Below, one piece after another: positions 1 to 13,019 of a DNA stretch of 64,000 bases (its first letter is position 1; every line of letters begins with the position of its first letter). The position numbers and the translations under genes were made by a program. The stretch lies in NCBI GenBank assembly GCA_947846985.1, contig CANTUZ010000001.1:36480727-36544726 (forward strand). Reading direction: 5' to 3'. This DNA comes from Fratercula arctica. Its lineage: Eukaryota > Chordata > Aves > Charadriiformes > Alcidae. A model generated the notes under the pieces. It searched no databases. It saw only the letters and a program-made list of their open reading frames with translations, and was not told where the DNA came from.

Positions 1-1391
1 CTTGTTAAAACACATATTAGTTCAGTAATACAGACTGAGCCCCTCCTGAACACGTGTAACGTGCAATTTTCTGAGTTTTGCAGCTTAGCTGAATTCCACA
101 GAGCTTTCTCAGAGATGGCAAAAGGGGGTATTCCAGATAGCAGGGCAAGCATGCTGCCAAATTTAAAATTGTTTCTCCAAGGCATGGACAAGCTACAGCT
201 TTCTGCCAAATGACTGTATGATTAACACAAAGCAAGCAATGTATTTTGTCTCTAGACTCATACTGAAATTTACCCTTTTCGTTCTGTCAAAACACAAACC
301 CAAACAACTGAAAATAATCTAAGACAGACATACGAAAAACGTCAGGAAAAAAAGTCTTAAATGTTTGGCAAAATTTTATATAAAGTTTTAAAAATAAAGA
401 CTTACAAACTCTGAAATAATGTGGGTATAGACAGTTCTGTCCTCCATCTACTTCTCCTTAAAATTTGAATTTTAGTGGGATCATTTTTATTTTTATTTTC
501 TTTCTTTAAGATATTAGAAAGCTCCTTTAGTGAAATGAGCAAGGTGAGGAAGAAATAGAAAACAGAAAAATATGTAATTTTTGCATTACCACAGATAATA
601 GAAAGAAGGCAGCATATTATGACAAAAATTTCATCTCATCGCAGCCATGTTCACATGCAGATGTATTAATTTCTGCCAGATATTCTGTACAATCATAATG
701 TTAAAAAAGGAAATAAATGCCTCTGTAAATATTATGTTTATGCTTAGTCTAAAGTTTCTTCGTGTACTTTATTGAATAGTAACAAAAAATTGCAGGGAAA
801 ACATGATTCATTTCTATCAAAGAATGACTGTTTCATTTGGAATGATTAATTTAAAAGCTGAATAGCCCTGATTTAGGGGAAGAAATCTCTGCTTCATTAA
901 AAAGAAAAAAAAAAGAAAGAAAAAAAAGAAACCCTCAGATCCTGTTATCAAGGAGGCAAGAAAAAAAACCAAACTGAAAGTATTTAGAGTTCATAAAAGA
1001 TACCATTTGTCCCGTTCTTTTGTGATTTATTTCCCATAAGCTGTGTTCAGGTACAATAGAACTTTTGCTATTGTTTTAATAAATCAGAACTATTGGTTCA
1101 TGTCAACTCTGATTTACCAAAACTCACAAACTCTTCAGGTTTGAACCTAATGACTATGTACCTATCAGTAAAATAAATAGAAGCAGGACACAGATTTAAA
1201 CCCTGGGCATTTTCTTCACTCTTTAATAGCGAACTCTCGCCTCTGGCATCGTTTTGGCTTGTGTGAGCTAGCACTTTTCCAGGTAATGTTGAGGCCATTG
1301 ATGGTTCCCAGCAGGCAGGATAGAAAAAGCCACTGTATTCTGGTAAGAAAGAGAGCTGTGATGTGCCAGTAATCCTTAATGCTGGAGAATG

Positions 1392-1394
<3 letters not shown>

Positions 1395-1425
<31 letters not shown>
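1395..1425. repeat. Poly(T) tract, 31 nt
   Basis: An uninterrupted run of T follows GAATGAGC. No retroposon body is recognised on either side, so it is called a homopolymer and not the tail of a minus-strand insertion. Confidence 0.9.
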
Positions 1426-1429
<4 letters not shown>

Positions 1430-3767
1430 GTATAGATGCATCCAGTGAAACTCTGGATGCTCACAATAACTATGTCTCTGGTACCTTACCAACCTGGACA
1501 CAAATTGAGGAGCAGATTAGCTCTTATTTCTATCCTGACCAGAAATACCGTGCAGGTCATAAGTTTTACTGAACACTCATGTCCTTATGTGTCCTTAGCT
1601 TTCCCATATACAGTTTTCTTAGGACTTAAGGAACCACAGAGCCAAGAAGTAGCCATAAACATAGCATTTCCCATAATGCACTCACACCTTTTCCACACAG
1701 AAGCCTCAGGCAGTGGATGTTCATGAGTGCCTAGTGGCAAACTACACATCTAATTGCACACTGGTGCCCTGTTGTACCTCTAGGGCCTCCACAGAAACCA
1801 TCTGGAGCCATTGTGGCCTTCAGTCATGCCCAGGTTCTTGCTTCTTATTTTGTGGTTTGAATTAAACGCAAGTCTCAGAGCTCAGAGCTGAGTGAGTGAT
1901 CTCTTGGAAGAATGAACTGGATGCATCCAAAGTTTTCAGTATTTAATACAGTATAAACAAATAGCTTTAAACTTAAGCATTAAAACTTACTGAAATAGTT
2001 AATTGGTATTGACAACATCAAATGAACAAAAGTTGGGGTTGTGGTACTTTTGAAAGATTATAATCCGTGGAAATAATATTTTTTTTTTTTTTTAAAAAAA
2101 ACACCTTAAATGGTAATAACTTAACTTCATATTCTTCTTCCTGACTAATTTTCAGTCAAATTAGCGCCTGACATTCCTCTGAACGTTTCCTTTAATAGAA
2201 GTGTTTAGGAGGTAATTTAGGCAAAATTGCTGTGTTCTGAAATAGTTATAAATGTGTTTTTAAAATAAGCCAATATTTGGAAACTTGTAATGACTTAACT
2301 TTGTCTAGATTCGTTGTTCAATAATACATTTAAGTAAGTCTTACTGTACAGTATGTAAATAGAAGTGTGATATGCATGGTACCATATTTTTCTGTTTGAT
2401 TGCAGTACTCATAATCTGTACCTTTGGGAAACAATACCTTTAACATTAGTCAGGACCATAACTTTACAAGCTGTAAAAAAACCCCAAATCTCATCAATTT
2501 ATTCCTAGGAGAGTCACTATAAAAAACAAACAAGGCTTTTTTAGTGTTTTCCCCCCTGTATTTTTGCTTCCAGCTGACTCTATGGGTATCACATATATTG
2601 TTTTCATTTCTGTACATTGTAACCCACCTGAGAGTTCATAAAACATGTGCATGTTCCTTGTGATTCGGCAAACTCAGTAAATGGCAGAAATATATTAAGT
2701 TTGCACATCCCTAGTAGAACTATTAGGGAATAAGAAACAATGACCCGTACAAGAAGTCAGATTCAACAGGGACATAAAGTAGATTGATCATAGTAAAAGA
2801 AACCTACCAGAAGAAAATAATACAGTATTCAACTTTTTCAGGTCTCAAGGTAGCTGCCTAGGCAGCTGAAACTGCAACCACAGCTACTTTTTATTATTAC
2901 TATTTTTATTTAAATATGTATTTAAATAAACTTTGTGAGAGAATTTTTTTCTCATGGATAGTAAGAGTTGCAACAAACTTTTTTCCAAGTATCTGCTAGT
3001 GGCTAGACAAATGCCATATGAAATGAAATTCATTTAATGCATGAGATGAGTTTTCCAAGTCTCTATCCAAGTCTCTACATGGGGAATACAGACATAGGAA
3101 AATATTCTCCTAATTTAGATGTCTCTGTCTGGTGCATAAAGTTAGATGAAACTGGCTTGGGCTACAATGGCACTTTGCCTTTTTTCCATCTGAGGCTGAA
3201 GAGATACAAATCAACATTAGGGACTTTTCATTTTCTCCCCAACACGTAGCATTTATGCCATGGCATAAAATCTCATCCCTTCCTACAGTACATATGGATT
3301 CTTTAATCACCTGGTTCTTTGTTCTGTGCTTAGTTCTACGTGGAAGAACTTGCAATATATGAAAAATATTTAAAATTTATAACAACATTTTCTTCCCTAC
3401 TACATTCTTCTATTAAAAAATAATTCTGACAAGACTTTCATATAACCCTGTGACCAGTGATTCTTTCTGTGATTCTAGGTCTTTAAAGGTAACTAGTTAG
3501 AAGGAAACACTGGCTGTGGGGATGTAGGTGATTATTAGATGAGCTGAATCTCAGTCTGTCAAGTCTAATCTTAGATTTTATGTCCAGAAAACACACTGAG
3601 TAGCCTGAACTTTCAGAATAGCTAAATTCCAAGCAGTCCCTAATCAATTTGATGGATAATGTTTGATAATATTGAAGCACCATTAAAACCAATCAAATAT
3701 GACATTAATATTTTAACACCACAGAAAATTACTGTGCCTGCATACACACACCCCCAAAAAAAACATC

Positions 3768-3820
3768 CCAAACCAACAAGGAAAACAAACCAACAAACCA
3801 AACAAGCAAACAAACAAAAA
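3768..3820. repeat. (AAACAAACC)-type A/C low-complexity tract
   Basis: This run is built from AAAC, AAACC and CAAA units and is nearly free of T. It belongs to a class of CCAAA/TTTGG tracts seen repeatedly in this window, for example at 8469, 30562, 37301, 52382 and 61803. Confidence 0.8.
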
Positions 3821-5518
3821 TAATCTGTAGTATTGAACTGAGTTAGATACTTAATAAATAGTCTGGCACTATTCTGCACTAATGCACTAATATCTCCCCA
3901 ATTTCTGTCCATCCTTGCTGATATATGCCCATATCTGTTTAAGTACATTAAATCAGTCATCAATAGTAACTTCGAGAACTTATTAAAATCCAGGTGTTTA
4001 ATCATCATTTTGGTTTATGAGATTTTGTGAAACCTTGAGATAAAAATACTCAGCCTGTCAGCATACTTATAAATACTTAACTTATTTACTGCCTTTTTCA
4101 AATCACTTCAGAAAGGAGTAAACATAATTTTACCCTTTGACAAGCAAGGTAGAATGAGTGGCTGAATAACAACCAACAAGTGAGAATTCAGTATCTCCCA
4201 AAACAAACGTAGTACTCAATCTGGAAGATGACAGCCATGCTGCTCCCATTTGCCTAGAAGGAGTTGTTATTTACATGCAAATTAAAATTTGGCCCAGTAA
4301 TTCTGGTCCACAACCAAGTCAGAAAATATTAAGTTTTCTCTATTCACTGCCTTTGCCCAGCCCTGTTCCTGGGATCATATTACCTGGGTCCCACCAGATA
4401 CGTCGGTGCTGTTGAATGGAGAGTCATGAAGCAAGCTTGACCCCTTAAGTTCACACTACTTAGTTGTCAGCTCACTGCATAAGTCTATTTGGGATTTCTC
4501 CAATGTACATTCCTTAAGATACCATCTGGACATTGTCAGGGAATAGTTTACTTCCCAAACCTCTTCAAAGGCAGTGGGGTGGACACCACACCCTTACTTG
4601 CATGACTAACATAAATTATAATCTTAGATTTTATCAAATGTGAATAATTCTGCATTACTCATTTAGTTACCAAGTTTATAATGGACAATTGCACTTAAAG
4701 AAAAACTACTGCTGCTTAACAAAAGACTAGGAAAAAAATATCCCATGTAATTATCTTGTTATGTACTTACTTTATATGTGGAAGAAGGACACTTCCTCTC
4801 CTTTTAATGACTTTTTTCTATAACAAATACTTATCAAGATAAAAGAATGGTACAACTTTTGCCACCTTCCCATTCAGTGTTTAACACTTATAGAATCAGT
4901 TTTTCATCTTCTCTCAAAGTCAGCATGAAGGTTCTACATCCCCCTTTCACTAGGTTTGAAATTTTACACTGACCCTCTAAATGCCTTGTCAGCTAATCTG
5001 TAGGATATTGGACTGTTGTGGGCCTAAATGAATAATCAATATCAAGAATTAATTACTTAGAAGTTCAAGAGTGTAGTCTGAAAAATTTAGTGGTTTGTTG
5101 CAGTACCACATAAAATGCCTGATACTGTAGTGTACAATGAGGAACTTGGTCTTTATTCTTCATTTTTCTGCAGTGATGTGACTTATGGTCCATATTTTGC
5201 CATTGAGTTTGTTGGGTTATTTTGGTCTACTTGTCAAACCAAAATTGGGTGAAAAATCCAGTGAAATATTTAACAGACATATGCAAGCACATCTATAAAC
5301 TCCGTTCAAGATTTATATACGATGAGAGATTAAAATAAAGCAGCATGCATCTTCTCTTGGGTGAGCACAGATGAAGTTGACATTATAGCGAGTGCCTGCT
5401 GTAGGCCATCTGATCAGGAAGAAAAAGTGGATCAGGCCCTCTACAGACAGACAGGAGCAGCCTCACATTCACAGGCTTTGGTCCTCATGGGGGACTTCAA
5501 GCACTCTGACATCTGCTG

Positions 5519-5523
5519 GAGGG
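5519..5523. repeat. Left target-site duplication GAGGG
   Basis: It matches 6152-6156 exactly and marks where integrase opened the older CR1 copy. Confidence 0.88.
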
Positions 5524-6151
5524 TGTTATGGTTTGGGCCGGGGTGGCCAACAACAAGATGACACATACTCTCCCCCACCTCTCACTCTAAGGAGAGGAAG
5601 AAGAGAGATAGATTTGTCAGTTTAGAAAAAAACTAAAGTACTTTAATGAAATATTAACATAAAAAGAGGATATCATGAAGCAGATACAATATACACAAAT
5701 TATATACAAAACTGTATCAAGCTCCCAGGGAGATATCACTGGTAGGCACTGCGAAAGTTCCAGACTGGACTCAGTGACAAATGGGAACTGGAACACACTG
5801 ACCATGATCAAAAGGCAGATGAGCTGACAGGGTCCTTCTCCTACATCAGTCATCAAAGAAACAGTCCATGGAAGAGGCACCCACTGGATCAGATCTGAAG
5901 AAGAACAGACCTTGAAGAAGAGCCCACCCGATTCTTTTGATCCCTCAGCTTTTACACGGAGCATGGCAGATGGGATGGAATACCCTATTGGTCAGTTTGG
6001 GTCACCTGACCTGTCTGCTCCTCCCCACAGGTGTAACCCTTCCACAGGGTAAACAACCAGGTCAGCTGACCCTGGTTGCCACAGCAACAAGTGTAAGCAA
6101 GAGCCTCTCACGGAACAGCAAGTTGGCTGTGCTTCACCCCAAACCAGGACA
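5524..6151 (-). mobile_element. Solo LTR of an endogenous retrovirus, inserted in CR1
   Basis: This 628-bp element starts TGTTATGGTTTGGG and ends CCCAAACCAGGACA, so its ends are imperfect inverted repeats of the TG...CA type. A perfect 5-bp duplication, GAGGG, lies at 5519-5523 and 6152-6156, and the CR1 reading frame rejoins across it. On the minus strand the order fits U3-R-U5: the GGTATTCC...CATGCTC block typical of a common avian LTR group, a weak TATA-like site near 5948, and an ATTAAA polyadenylation signal (TTTAAT at 5642-5647 on the plus strand). No gag, pol or env sequence is present, so it is a solo LTR from recombination between the two LTRs of a provirus. A 5-bp duplication fits ERVL-like (class III) elements. 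Confidence 0.92.
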
Positions 6152-6156
6152 GAGGG
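6152..6156. repeat. Right target-site duplication GAGGG
   Basis: This is the partner of 5519-5523. CR1 coding homology resumes in the next base. Confidence 0.88.
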
Positions 6157-8468
6157 ACAATACAGCAGGGCATAAGCAATCCAGGAAGTTCCTAGAGTGC
6201 ATTGATGATAACTTCCTCCTCTTCAAAGGTCTGATTGGAAGAGTCCCATGAGATAAGGCCCTGGAGGGAAGGGAGGACCAAGAAAGCCAGTTAATATTCA
6301 AGGATCACTTACTCCATGCTTGAGAGTGGTCCATCCCAACAAATATGAAGTCAGGCAAAAACACCAGGTTGCCTGTATTGATGAACAAGGAGCTCCTGGT
6401 CAAACTCAAACAAAAAGGAAGCATACAGGGGGTGAAAGCAAGGAGAGGTAACTTGGAAGGAATACAGAAACATTATTTGACAATCCAGAGATGAAGTTAG
6501 GAAAGTTAAAGCCCAAATAGAATTCACTCTGTCCAGGGACATCAAAAATAACAATAAAGGCTCCTTTAAGCGCATAGGTGGTAAAAGAAGGACTAAGGAA
6601 AATGTGAGCCCACTGCTCAATGAGGTGGGGGACCTGATTACATAGGACAGGGAGAAGGTTGGGGTACTGAATGCCTTCTTTGCTTCAGTCTTTAATAGCA
6701 AGACCAGCCTTCAGGAGTCCCAGGTCCCAGAGACCAGAGGGAAAATGTGGAGTAAGGAAGACATACCTTTGGAGGTATAGGATCAGATTAGAGAATACCT
6801 AAGCAAACCGGACATCCATAAGTCCCTGGGCTGTGATCGGATGCATCCATGAGTACTGAGGGAGCTGTCTGATGTCATTACAATGCCACTTACAATATTT
6901 TTTGAACAAACGTTGACTGGGAAAGGTGCCTGAGGCCTGGAGGAAAGCGTGTCACTTCTATCTTCAAAAAGGGCCAGAAGGAAAAGGGCCAGAAGGAGGA
7001 CACAGGGAACTACAGACTAGTCAGACTCACGTTGATCCCTAGAAAGGTGATGGAACAACTAACCCTGGAAAGCATTTACAGGTACATGAACTACTAGGAA
7101 GTGATCAGTAGTCAGCATAGATTCATGAACAATCTAAAGTTACACATGAATACTTGAACTCTCCAATTCCAAGGAGCATATTTTACAATTCCAAGATGCA
7201 TATTGTATGGCTTGTATCCACTAATATTAATCTCAATTACATAAATAATTTTCATAGCGTGTTGCTTAGGAGAGTCAAATTAGCGGTGTGGAACACTGGA
7301 GTACTAGAGTACTAGGCCTAGTACTAGAATGCTATCATGCAAATAAAATGTGATGCACTTCTGCTAGTGTTGCCTATAGTCTCAGGGTTAGTACAAATAA
7401 GAACTGTACAATATGTTAGGCAATCCTTGATCAAGACTCTTTAAAAAAGCATGGCACTGAGCAATCTCTGTTATAAAGCTGGCAGAGCTAAGCCAAATTT
7501 ACAGGATTCTTATATGTTACAAAATCAGAGATGCCTAATTCAAACAAAGTTTTGAGGTACCAGTTGTACTATGGAGAAGAAATGTTACTAATCTAACTTT
7601 TTGGTCAGTTGCCTCTCTGTAAATCTTTGGTCAATAATACTGTAATTACCTTTGAAGTGGGGAAGGGAGAGAGTAGGAAGGAAGATGGAGGAAAAAGCTC
7701 TCTATATTGTTATATATTTATTTATTTGTTTTTATATTTTTCCTTCAGTTAAGAATGTTCTTAGTCAGCATCAGGTTTAAGAATACCTTTTCCTTATGAT
7801 GATAAAATGTGTCAAGCACTTAATGGCTCTCTTTGAACTTTACAATTGAGAGAGACTTACCTTTCCCTGCATTTGACACAGAAAGCCTCTTATTTCCATT
7901 TAGGAAAGAATCTGTTAGATCTTTTCTGGCTTGCAATGATATGCTGCACTAACTGACTATTAAATCTTCCACATCAGCTCACTGAGTCATAAAACATTTG
8001 ACAGGAGGTAGCTCTCAACTTTTGCTTCTCTTTATTTTTCTCTTTCTAACCTTCTTACAACACAGCATTTATGAAGCCTCTTCATGGTTTTTTCTCCATG
8101 TGATACGAATTAATAGTTTGTGTCTTATTCCTTTTTCTTACTATTTCTAAAAAAAATAATATGTACTGATTGCTCTTTTTTTTTTTTTCCTCACTTGTAA
8201 TGTAAGAAACATAAAAGACTGAAAATTCTATAAGAATAAAAGGGATCCCAAGAGAGATGTAAAATGTTAACGTTTCATAACAATAGCTATTCGTGGCATA
8301 GAAAAAGATGGATCAAAATTGTTTATTCCTCTCCATCCTAAAATGCTTGGGATATTGACAAGTATTTAAAAGCACCCTCAAATTTTAATTTTCAATTAAA
8401 TTATATGGGGTTTTTTTTTCATTTTTACAGAGAAGTCATTCTTAGTTTAAAAAAACCTTGGAGGGGAG

Positions 8469-8544
8469 TTTTTTGGTTTGGTTTGGTTTGGTTTGGGGTT
8501 TTTTTTCCCTGCCAATCCATATCTTTTTTTTTTTTTTTTTTTTT
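8469..8544. repeat. (TTTGG)n tract followed by poly(T)
   Basis: TTTGG units run from 8473 to about 8496 within a T-rich stretch, then after a short mixed spacer 21 T occupy 8524-8544. No transposon body adjoins it. Confidence 0.85.
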
Positions 8545-8762
8545 CCCTGGAAAATTGGGAAGCCAAAAAACAAACAGATTTTTTTTATAGCATTATTATT
8601 TCTTTCTGCAGAATTTATAAAAGCATTTAGAAGAAAAATAATGTAAATAGTAGATTCAGCTGCCAAACCAGATAGGTTTGACCAACTGAAAATTGGTTCC
8701 ACTAAGCCTTCTCACACTTTTTTATGAATGCATCTGGAAGTAAATATTTTTATAACTTGTTA

Positions 8763-8763
<1 letters not shown>

Positions 8764-8792
<29 letters not shown>
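8764..8792. repeat. (GTTTT)n microsatellite
   Basis: About five GTTTT units are followed by a short T run. A similar array occurs at 54707-54736. Confidence 0.88.
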
Positions 8793-8793
<1 letters not shown>

Positions 8794-9759
8794 TAGTTTA
8801 AACAAAGGAAAATATCAAAGAAAAAAAAGAATTAATTAGAATAAATTTATTTTCAACAGGCAGGCATCAACTACATGGTTTGTCAATATATTGCTATATT
8901 TGAACAATATTGAAAGGAAATGTAGCTTCAAAATATTCATGTCATTCTTAGACACTGATTTGCCAACATGAATGTTTATTATTGCTGAAACAATATGAAA
9001 TTTAAAAAAAAAAAAAAGTACTCTTTGAACAATTAGAGGGGGCAAACTGAAAAGAACCCAAATTACCAACACTTTTTAGAGACATTAACTGCTAACATTT
9101 AAAATACAGAAACAGGTCTGTATTTCTTAATTCAAAACATTCATAGATTAGAGAAGAATAGCTATAATGAAATTTGGTAAGTTTGTCCTAAGTACTCACC
9201 ATGTCATTTAGAAATCATCTTAAAATACAACAGTAATTTGTGCTTCAGGGCATATAAGAGCTGTAATTTAGAGTTCGCTTAGAATTTATGTTAAAGCACT
9301 TCAAAATTTAACTCACGAAAATAACTTTTTTTTTTAATTTTTACTATCAGGTTTTTTTTCTCCCCACTCAGCCCTTCCTTTGCACATACACACACAGACA
9401 CGCGCACACATGTACGCAGAGTGCATGGGCAGTCACATCTGGTAATTCAGTGCATTTAAAAATTATTTTGAATGGTATGGATCAGTTTAAAAAAAAAATC
9501 AAATTAATGACATATAGCTTTCATCTTCAGAAATCATTCATTTTAAAACCACTGAAATCTGATTTTCACTTTTGTCAACTGTTAACTTTAACAACATCAA
9601 AACACATCCAGAAAGCTAAACATGCTTTTAAATACTATAGTGAAATGTAATAGTGAAAAAGTTATCTGAAACCATAACAGTCATGGTTTAATAAAATGTT
9701 TGATTTGGCTAATAATTCCTTAGGAAGCATCGAGGTTAAAACCAAGGCTGATTAGAAAA

Positions 9760-9872
9760 TGTTGGAGTGGGACTCGATGATCCTTGCAGGTCCCTTCCAA
9801 ATTGAGATAGTCTATTCTATTCTATTCTATTCTATTCTATTCTATTCTATTCTATTCTATTCTATTCTATTC
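9760..9872 (+). mobile_element. Very short CR1 3' end with expanded TCTAT tail
   Basis: The block at 9765-9800 (GGGACTCGATGATCC, then GGTCCCTTCCAA) matches the last bases of CR1 3' UTRs, as at 15690-15730 and 29190-29220. The normal octamer tail is replaced by about twelve TCTAT pentamers at 9811-9872. The copy is therefore an extremely 5'-truncated CR1 whose tail became a microsatellite. Confidence 0.8.
9811..9872. repeat. (TCTAT)n pentanucleotide microsatellite
   Basis: About twelve near-perfect pentamers follow a CR1 3' end directly. The unit is the CR1 octamer ATTCTATG without its last three bases, which points to origin by slippage in the tail. Array length is likely to vary among individuals. 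Confidence 0.93.
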
Positions 9873-12800
9873 ATAGAGTTGAAATATTTTGTAATGACTG
9901 AAGTGGGAATGAATTGCGGCAAAATTGAAGGAAGTTACTCTCAAAACACTAGGTACATAGCTTAAGAATTAATTATTTGTAACCTATTAAATGGAGCAAG
10001 GGACTACCTGGAAATCTTGTGTCAGGTAATAAAGAAAATTAAAAATTATAGAAGGAAAATATATTAGTTTGGTAAAAATTTACATCTCAGCTGAGAGGCT
10101 AGTGTTATTTTTCATTCATCTAGACTTATCATTTGACTACAGATTTATCAAAAAGCTGTTAAGTGTCTGTGAAATTTATGATGCTAATATTTATTAAGCT
10201 TTTGATTTTTTACGTTTGTCCCCTGATAATCCAAACTCAAATTTAAAGTAGGTAGCAAATCTGCATATGAAAAATCCAACAACAAAAAAAATGTGAGCTA
10301 TCTTTATTTCTAGAATCAAAATTAATTCCAAAATGAGGCAAGCGTTCTCACAACTGCCATTCTGCAAGATAGAAACAAGATAAATGGCAGTTCTTCTGAC
10401 ATCACCTTGAGAAAGAAGTCAAAAAAGTAATTCTTTAATATGCTTTTTATCTTCAAATTGTCTAATTTGCATATTAATTAATTAAGTATAGATGGTGCAT
10501 ATCCCCCACAGTAAACTTACAATACCATATTCCATTAACTTAAGGTAGTTTTATTGGCATTTACTCTAAAGTGGCATTAAATCATAACAGTATTCAACAA
10601 GCACATGCTTAAAAAATTGTAAAGTCTAAGCAACTGTACTTATAAAATATCTTACATATTCCAAGTATTAAAACAACCTTTTCTGCTACTCAGTCAAAAC
10701 ACATTCCAGTCCTAGCAAATATACATCACATTTTTGTCCTACTACTTCATTAGAAATAAACACAAACACTTTCTATGCCAAGAATAAAATCACTTTCCTT
10801 TGTCACCATTTTTTAAAGTTTTTCTCCAAGTTACAAACCAAAATTATTTCCTGACTTTTAAATTTACTTTCCTTACTATTAAGTTATCAATACATACAAA
10901 AGGATACATATGGTATGTACCTTCACCTTAGATACGGTATTTCCAAACTGCATCATTATTCTTGTCACTGGAGCGGGACTAATGTAAAAAAGAAGACTGT
11001 TATTTTCTAAATTACCAGTGCCATTATTTTCATACCCATATTCTTCCTGAAGACCTTTTTGGGGTACTTCTGATTTGGAACAACATGATTTTAGTTGGTG
11101 GAATGCAATGAGAGTATAAACTTGTGTTATGGCTGAAGATGCAGAAATAAGGTCATTAGCATATAGATGCAATAAATTTTACATCGAGGGCAAATCAGCT
11201 TTCAGATGGCTGTTTTACCCTGTTAAAACATTCTCCCCAGGATCCAGATTACTCAATATTCTTGACACTTAATCAAGGTTGGCCAGCGAGCAAGCCTAAG
11301 TGAAATATGTATCCCAGCAATATTTTAGCTTAACACTATCTTCTGCTACTTTCAGCTTTTCAGTCTCTCAGCTTTTCCAGGTTACAGGCAGTATTTGATC
11401 ATTTTCAGCATATTGCTATATCTTATTCTTTTTTTTTTTTTTTTTTTTAAATACTTTCATAGTAAATAAATAAGGTATAGCATTAGGTCCAACCAGAATA
11501 TCAAAGAATAAAGCATACCTTGTCAAGAAGTAGTAATTTTATAAAACAAAGTGAAAGATCTTGTACATCATGTGGAAATAAATCCCTTTAATATAAAAAA
11601 GGAAGAAGAATAAAAGGCAGACAATAAGAGTTTCATAATCCACAGGTAAAGACAATGTGACTGTTACCACATAAAAACTCCAGATCACATCAGGAACAAG
11701 AAATCAAGCTAAAGATTCATTGAGGAACCTGCCTGAGTTTTACTTAGAATTAATGTTGCACAGATACATTATTCATTTTCATATTTTTTCATCACAATAT
11801 GAGTAAGAATTTTGCAAGACCAGGGGAATGTCTGTAGCATGGAATGGTGTACAGTGCTGAGACTTTTAAGAGGGTGGTGTAACTGTGTTTACACAGTGCA
11901 GCATGGTATAAAGGTGATAACACAGTTCTCTACATCAATGCAGTACTAATACTACTTTATTTATTTTGAGATTAGACAGTTCAGCCTATTCTGCTTCTAA
12001 CTCTAGAAGTACTGGTGGCATTGCTTTTAGGATCTCTGAATTAGGATTGTGAAATATAGAAAGACATGATTAAAAAAAAAAAACAAAAAGTGATCTCTTC
12101 CCACGGCGTTCAGATACCTTTTATTTTTTTTTATTCAGTCCATGTCTCTAACAAGGAGGACATCATTTCATGCCCTTTTATATATGCTCCTCATTTCCTT
12201 TTCCCACTTCAGAACAATTCTAGAGAGGAAAAGGAACTTGTGCACCATTATTGCTTTCACAGCTCAGTATTCTGTGTCAATACATTTGATGGTGATAGCA
12301 ATGGTCAACTAAACAATCAGGGTGTAGAGAGAGTAAATTTTCATTCTTCTAACAATAGTTTGGTCTGAAATGGTAAAGACAGACAGATGAGTCCATCATT
12401 ATTTATCAGAATTTTGCTTTAAATTTAGTGTCTCAGTTTTCCACCTGGGAAATTCTTCTTTATCAAACTTTTAAGGTGTTTTTTAAAAAAAAATATTTAT
12501 ACTACAAAATATGTCTACAGAAGAAAAAATGTCAGGAGAAATTTTGTGCTGTTTCTCCAAAGCTAATAAAAATTATGACCAAAATGATTCTTAATAAGAT
12601 TTTAGACAGAAGAAGTCAACGAAAACTCATATCTGTTCAACAAGACTAGAAGATAGCTAAAAAACCTGCAGTTAACAAGAAAAGTTCATACAAAATTATA
12701 ATCTCGTTTAATTTCTTCCAAAGATAAAGATGGTGCTTCTTGACCAAAAGCTCCTTTTTTGTTTTCACTTTTGTTCTCCAGTTCAAAAGCATTAGATATA

Positions 12801-13019
12801 CAAAACCTAGAACTTAACTTCCTCTAAGAGTTTGATTTTATCTTAAATGCATCTTGCTTAAAAGAAATTAAAGATGATGCATAGTGTAAATATTTAAATT
12901 GCACTTACAATTTAAGTTCTGATTTCATTGAACTAATTCTTTCCATTATCTCCTGTAAGGCTCTTTAAGTGTCCCATTTTTCAGCCAGCAGAAAGAGGGA
13001 TTAGGGTAGGAAATATGCA
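9873..13019. other. Unique AT-rich sequence, no gene seen
   Basis: Nothing beyond short homopolymers (T run at about 11429-11447, A runs near 12070 and 12485) is recognised. The open frames, up to 100 codons, resemble no known protein. Confidence 0.55.

Larger units (their letters stand above)
1..5360. other. Unique AT-rich sequence, no gene seen
   Basis: No exon, RNA gene or mobile element is recognised here. The open frames are short, interrupted and of skewed composition. The only structured parts are low-complexity: an A/G-rich run at 899-932, a run of 31 T at 1395-1425, an AT-rich stretch at 2885-2935 and an A/C-rich AAACAAACC-type tract at 3768-3820. Intergenic or intronic DNA is the simplest reading. 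Confidence 0.6.
5361..7138 (+). mobile_element. CR1 retrotransposon fragment (EN to early RT), interrupted by a solo LTR
   Basis: A decayed CR1 ORF2 is visible in two blocks. At 5361-5523 the C-terminal part of the apurinic-type endonuclease reads CCRPSDQEEKVDQALYRQ, then LVLMGDF and DICW. The frame resumes at 6157 with DNTAGHKQSRKFLECID after an inserted LTR. The EN-RT linker and the start of RT follow (GNYRLVRLT near 7006, SSQHRFMN near 7110), with many stops. The copy ends abruptly near 7138, before RT motif A, and has no octamer tail. CR1 copies are normally 5'-truncated with intact 3' ends, so the missing 3' half must have been lost after insertion. Domain assignment is from characteristic CR1 peptide motifs. 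Confidence 0.88.
7139..9759. other. Unique AT-rich sequence with T/G low-complexity tracts
   Basis: No gene or dated repeat is recognised. The stretch holds a TTTGG tract (8469-8510), a run of 21 T (8524-8544), a GTTTT tract (8764-8792) and an A run near 9004-9017. Short open frames across the T-rich part (8405-8702, both strands) are products of composition. Confidence 0.6.

Noticed and set aside
3455..3476. GATTC...GATTCT units resembling a CR1 octamer tail
   Set aside because: No CR1 3' UTR sequence precedes them, and two loose units are expected by chance.
3640..4008. 122-codon minus-strand open frame
   Set aside because: It is low-complexity, passes through the A/C tract and has no recognisable domain, so chance is the better explanation.
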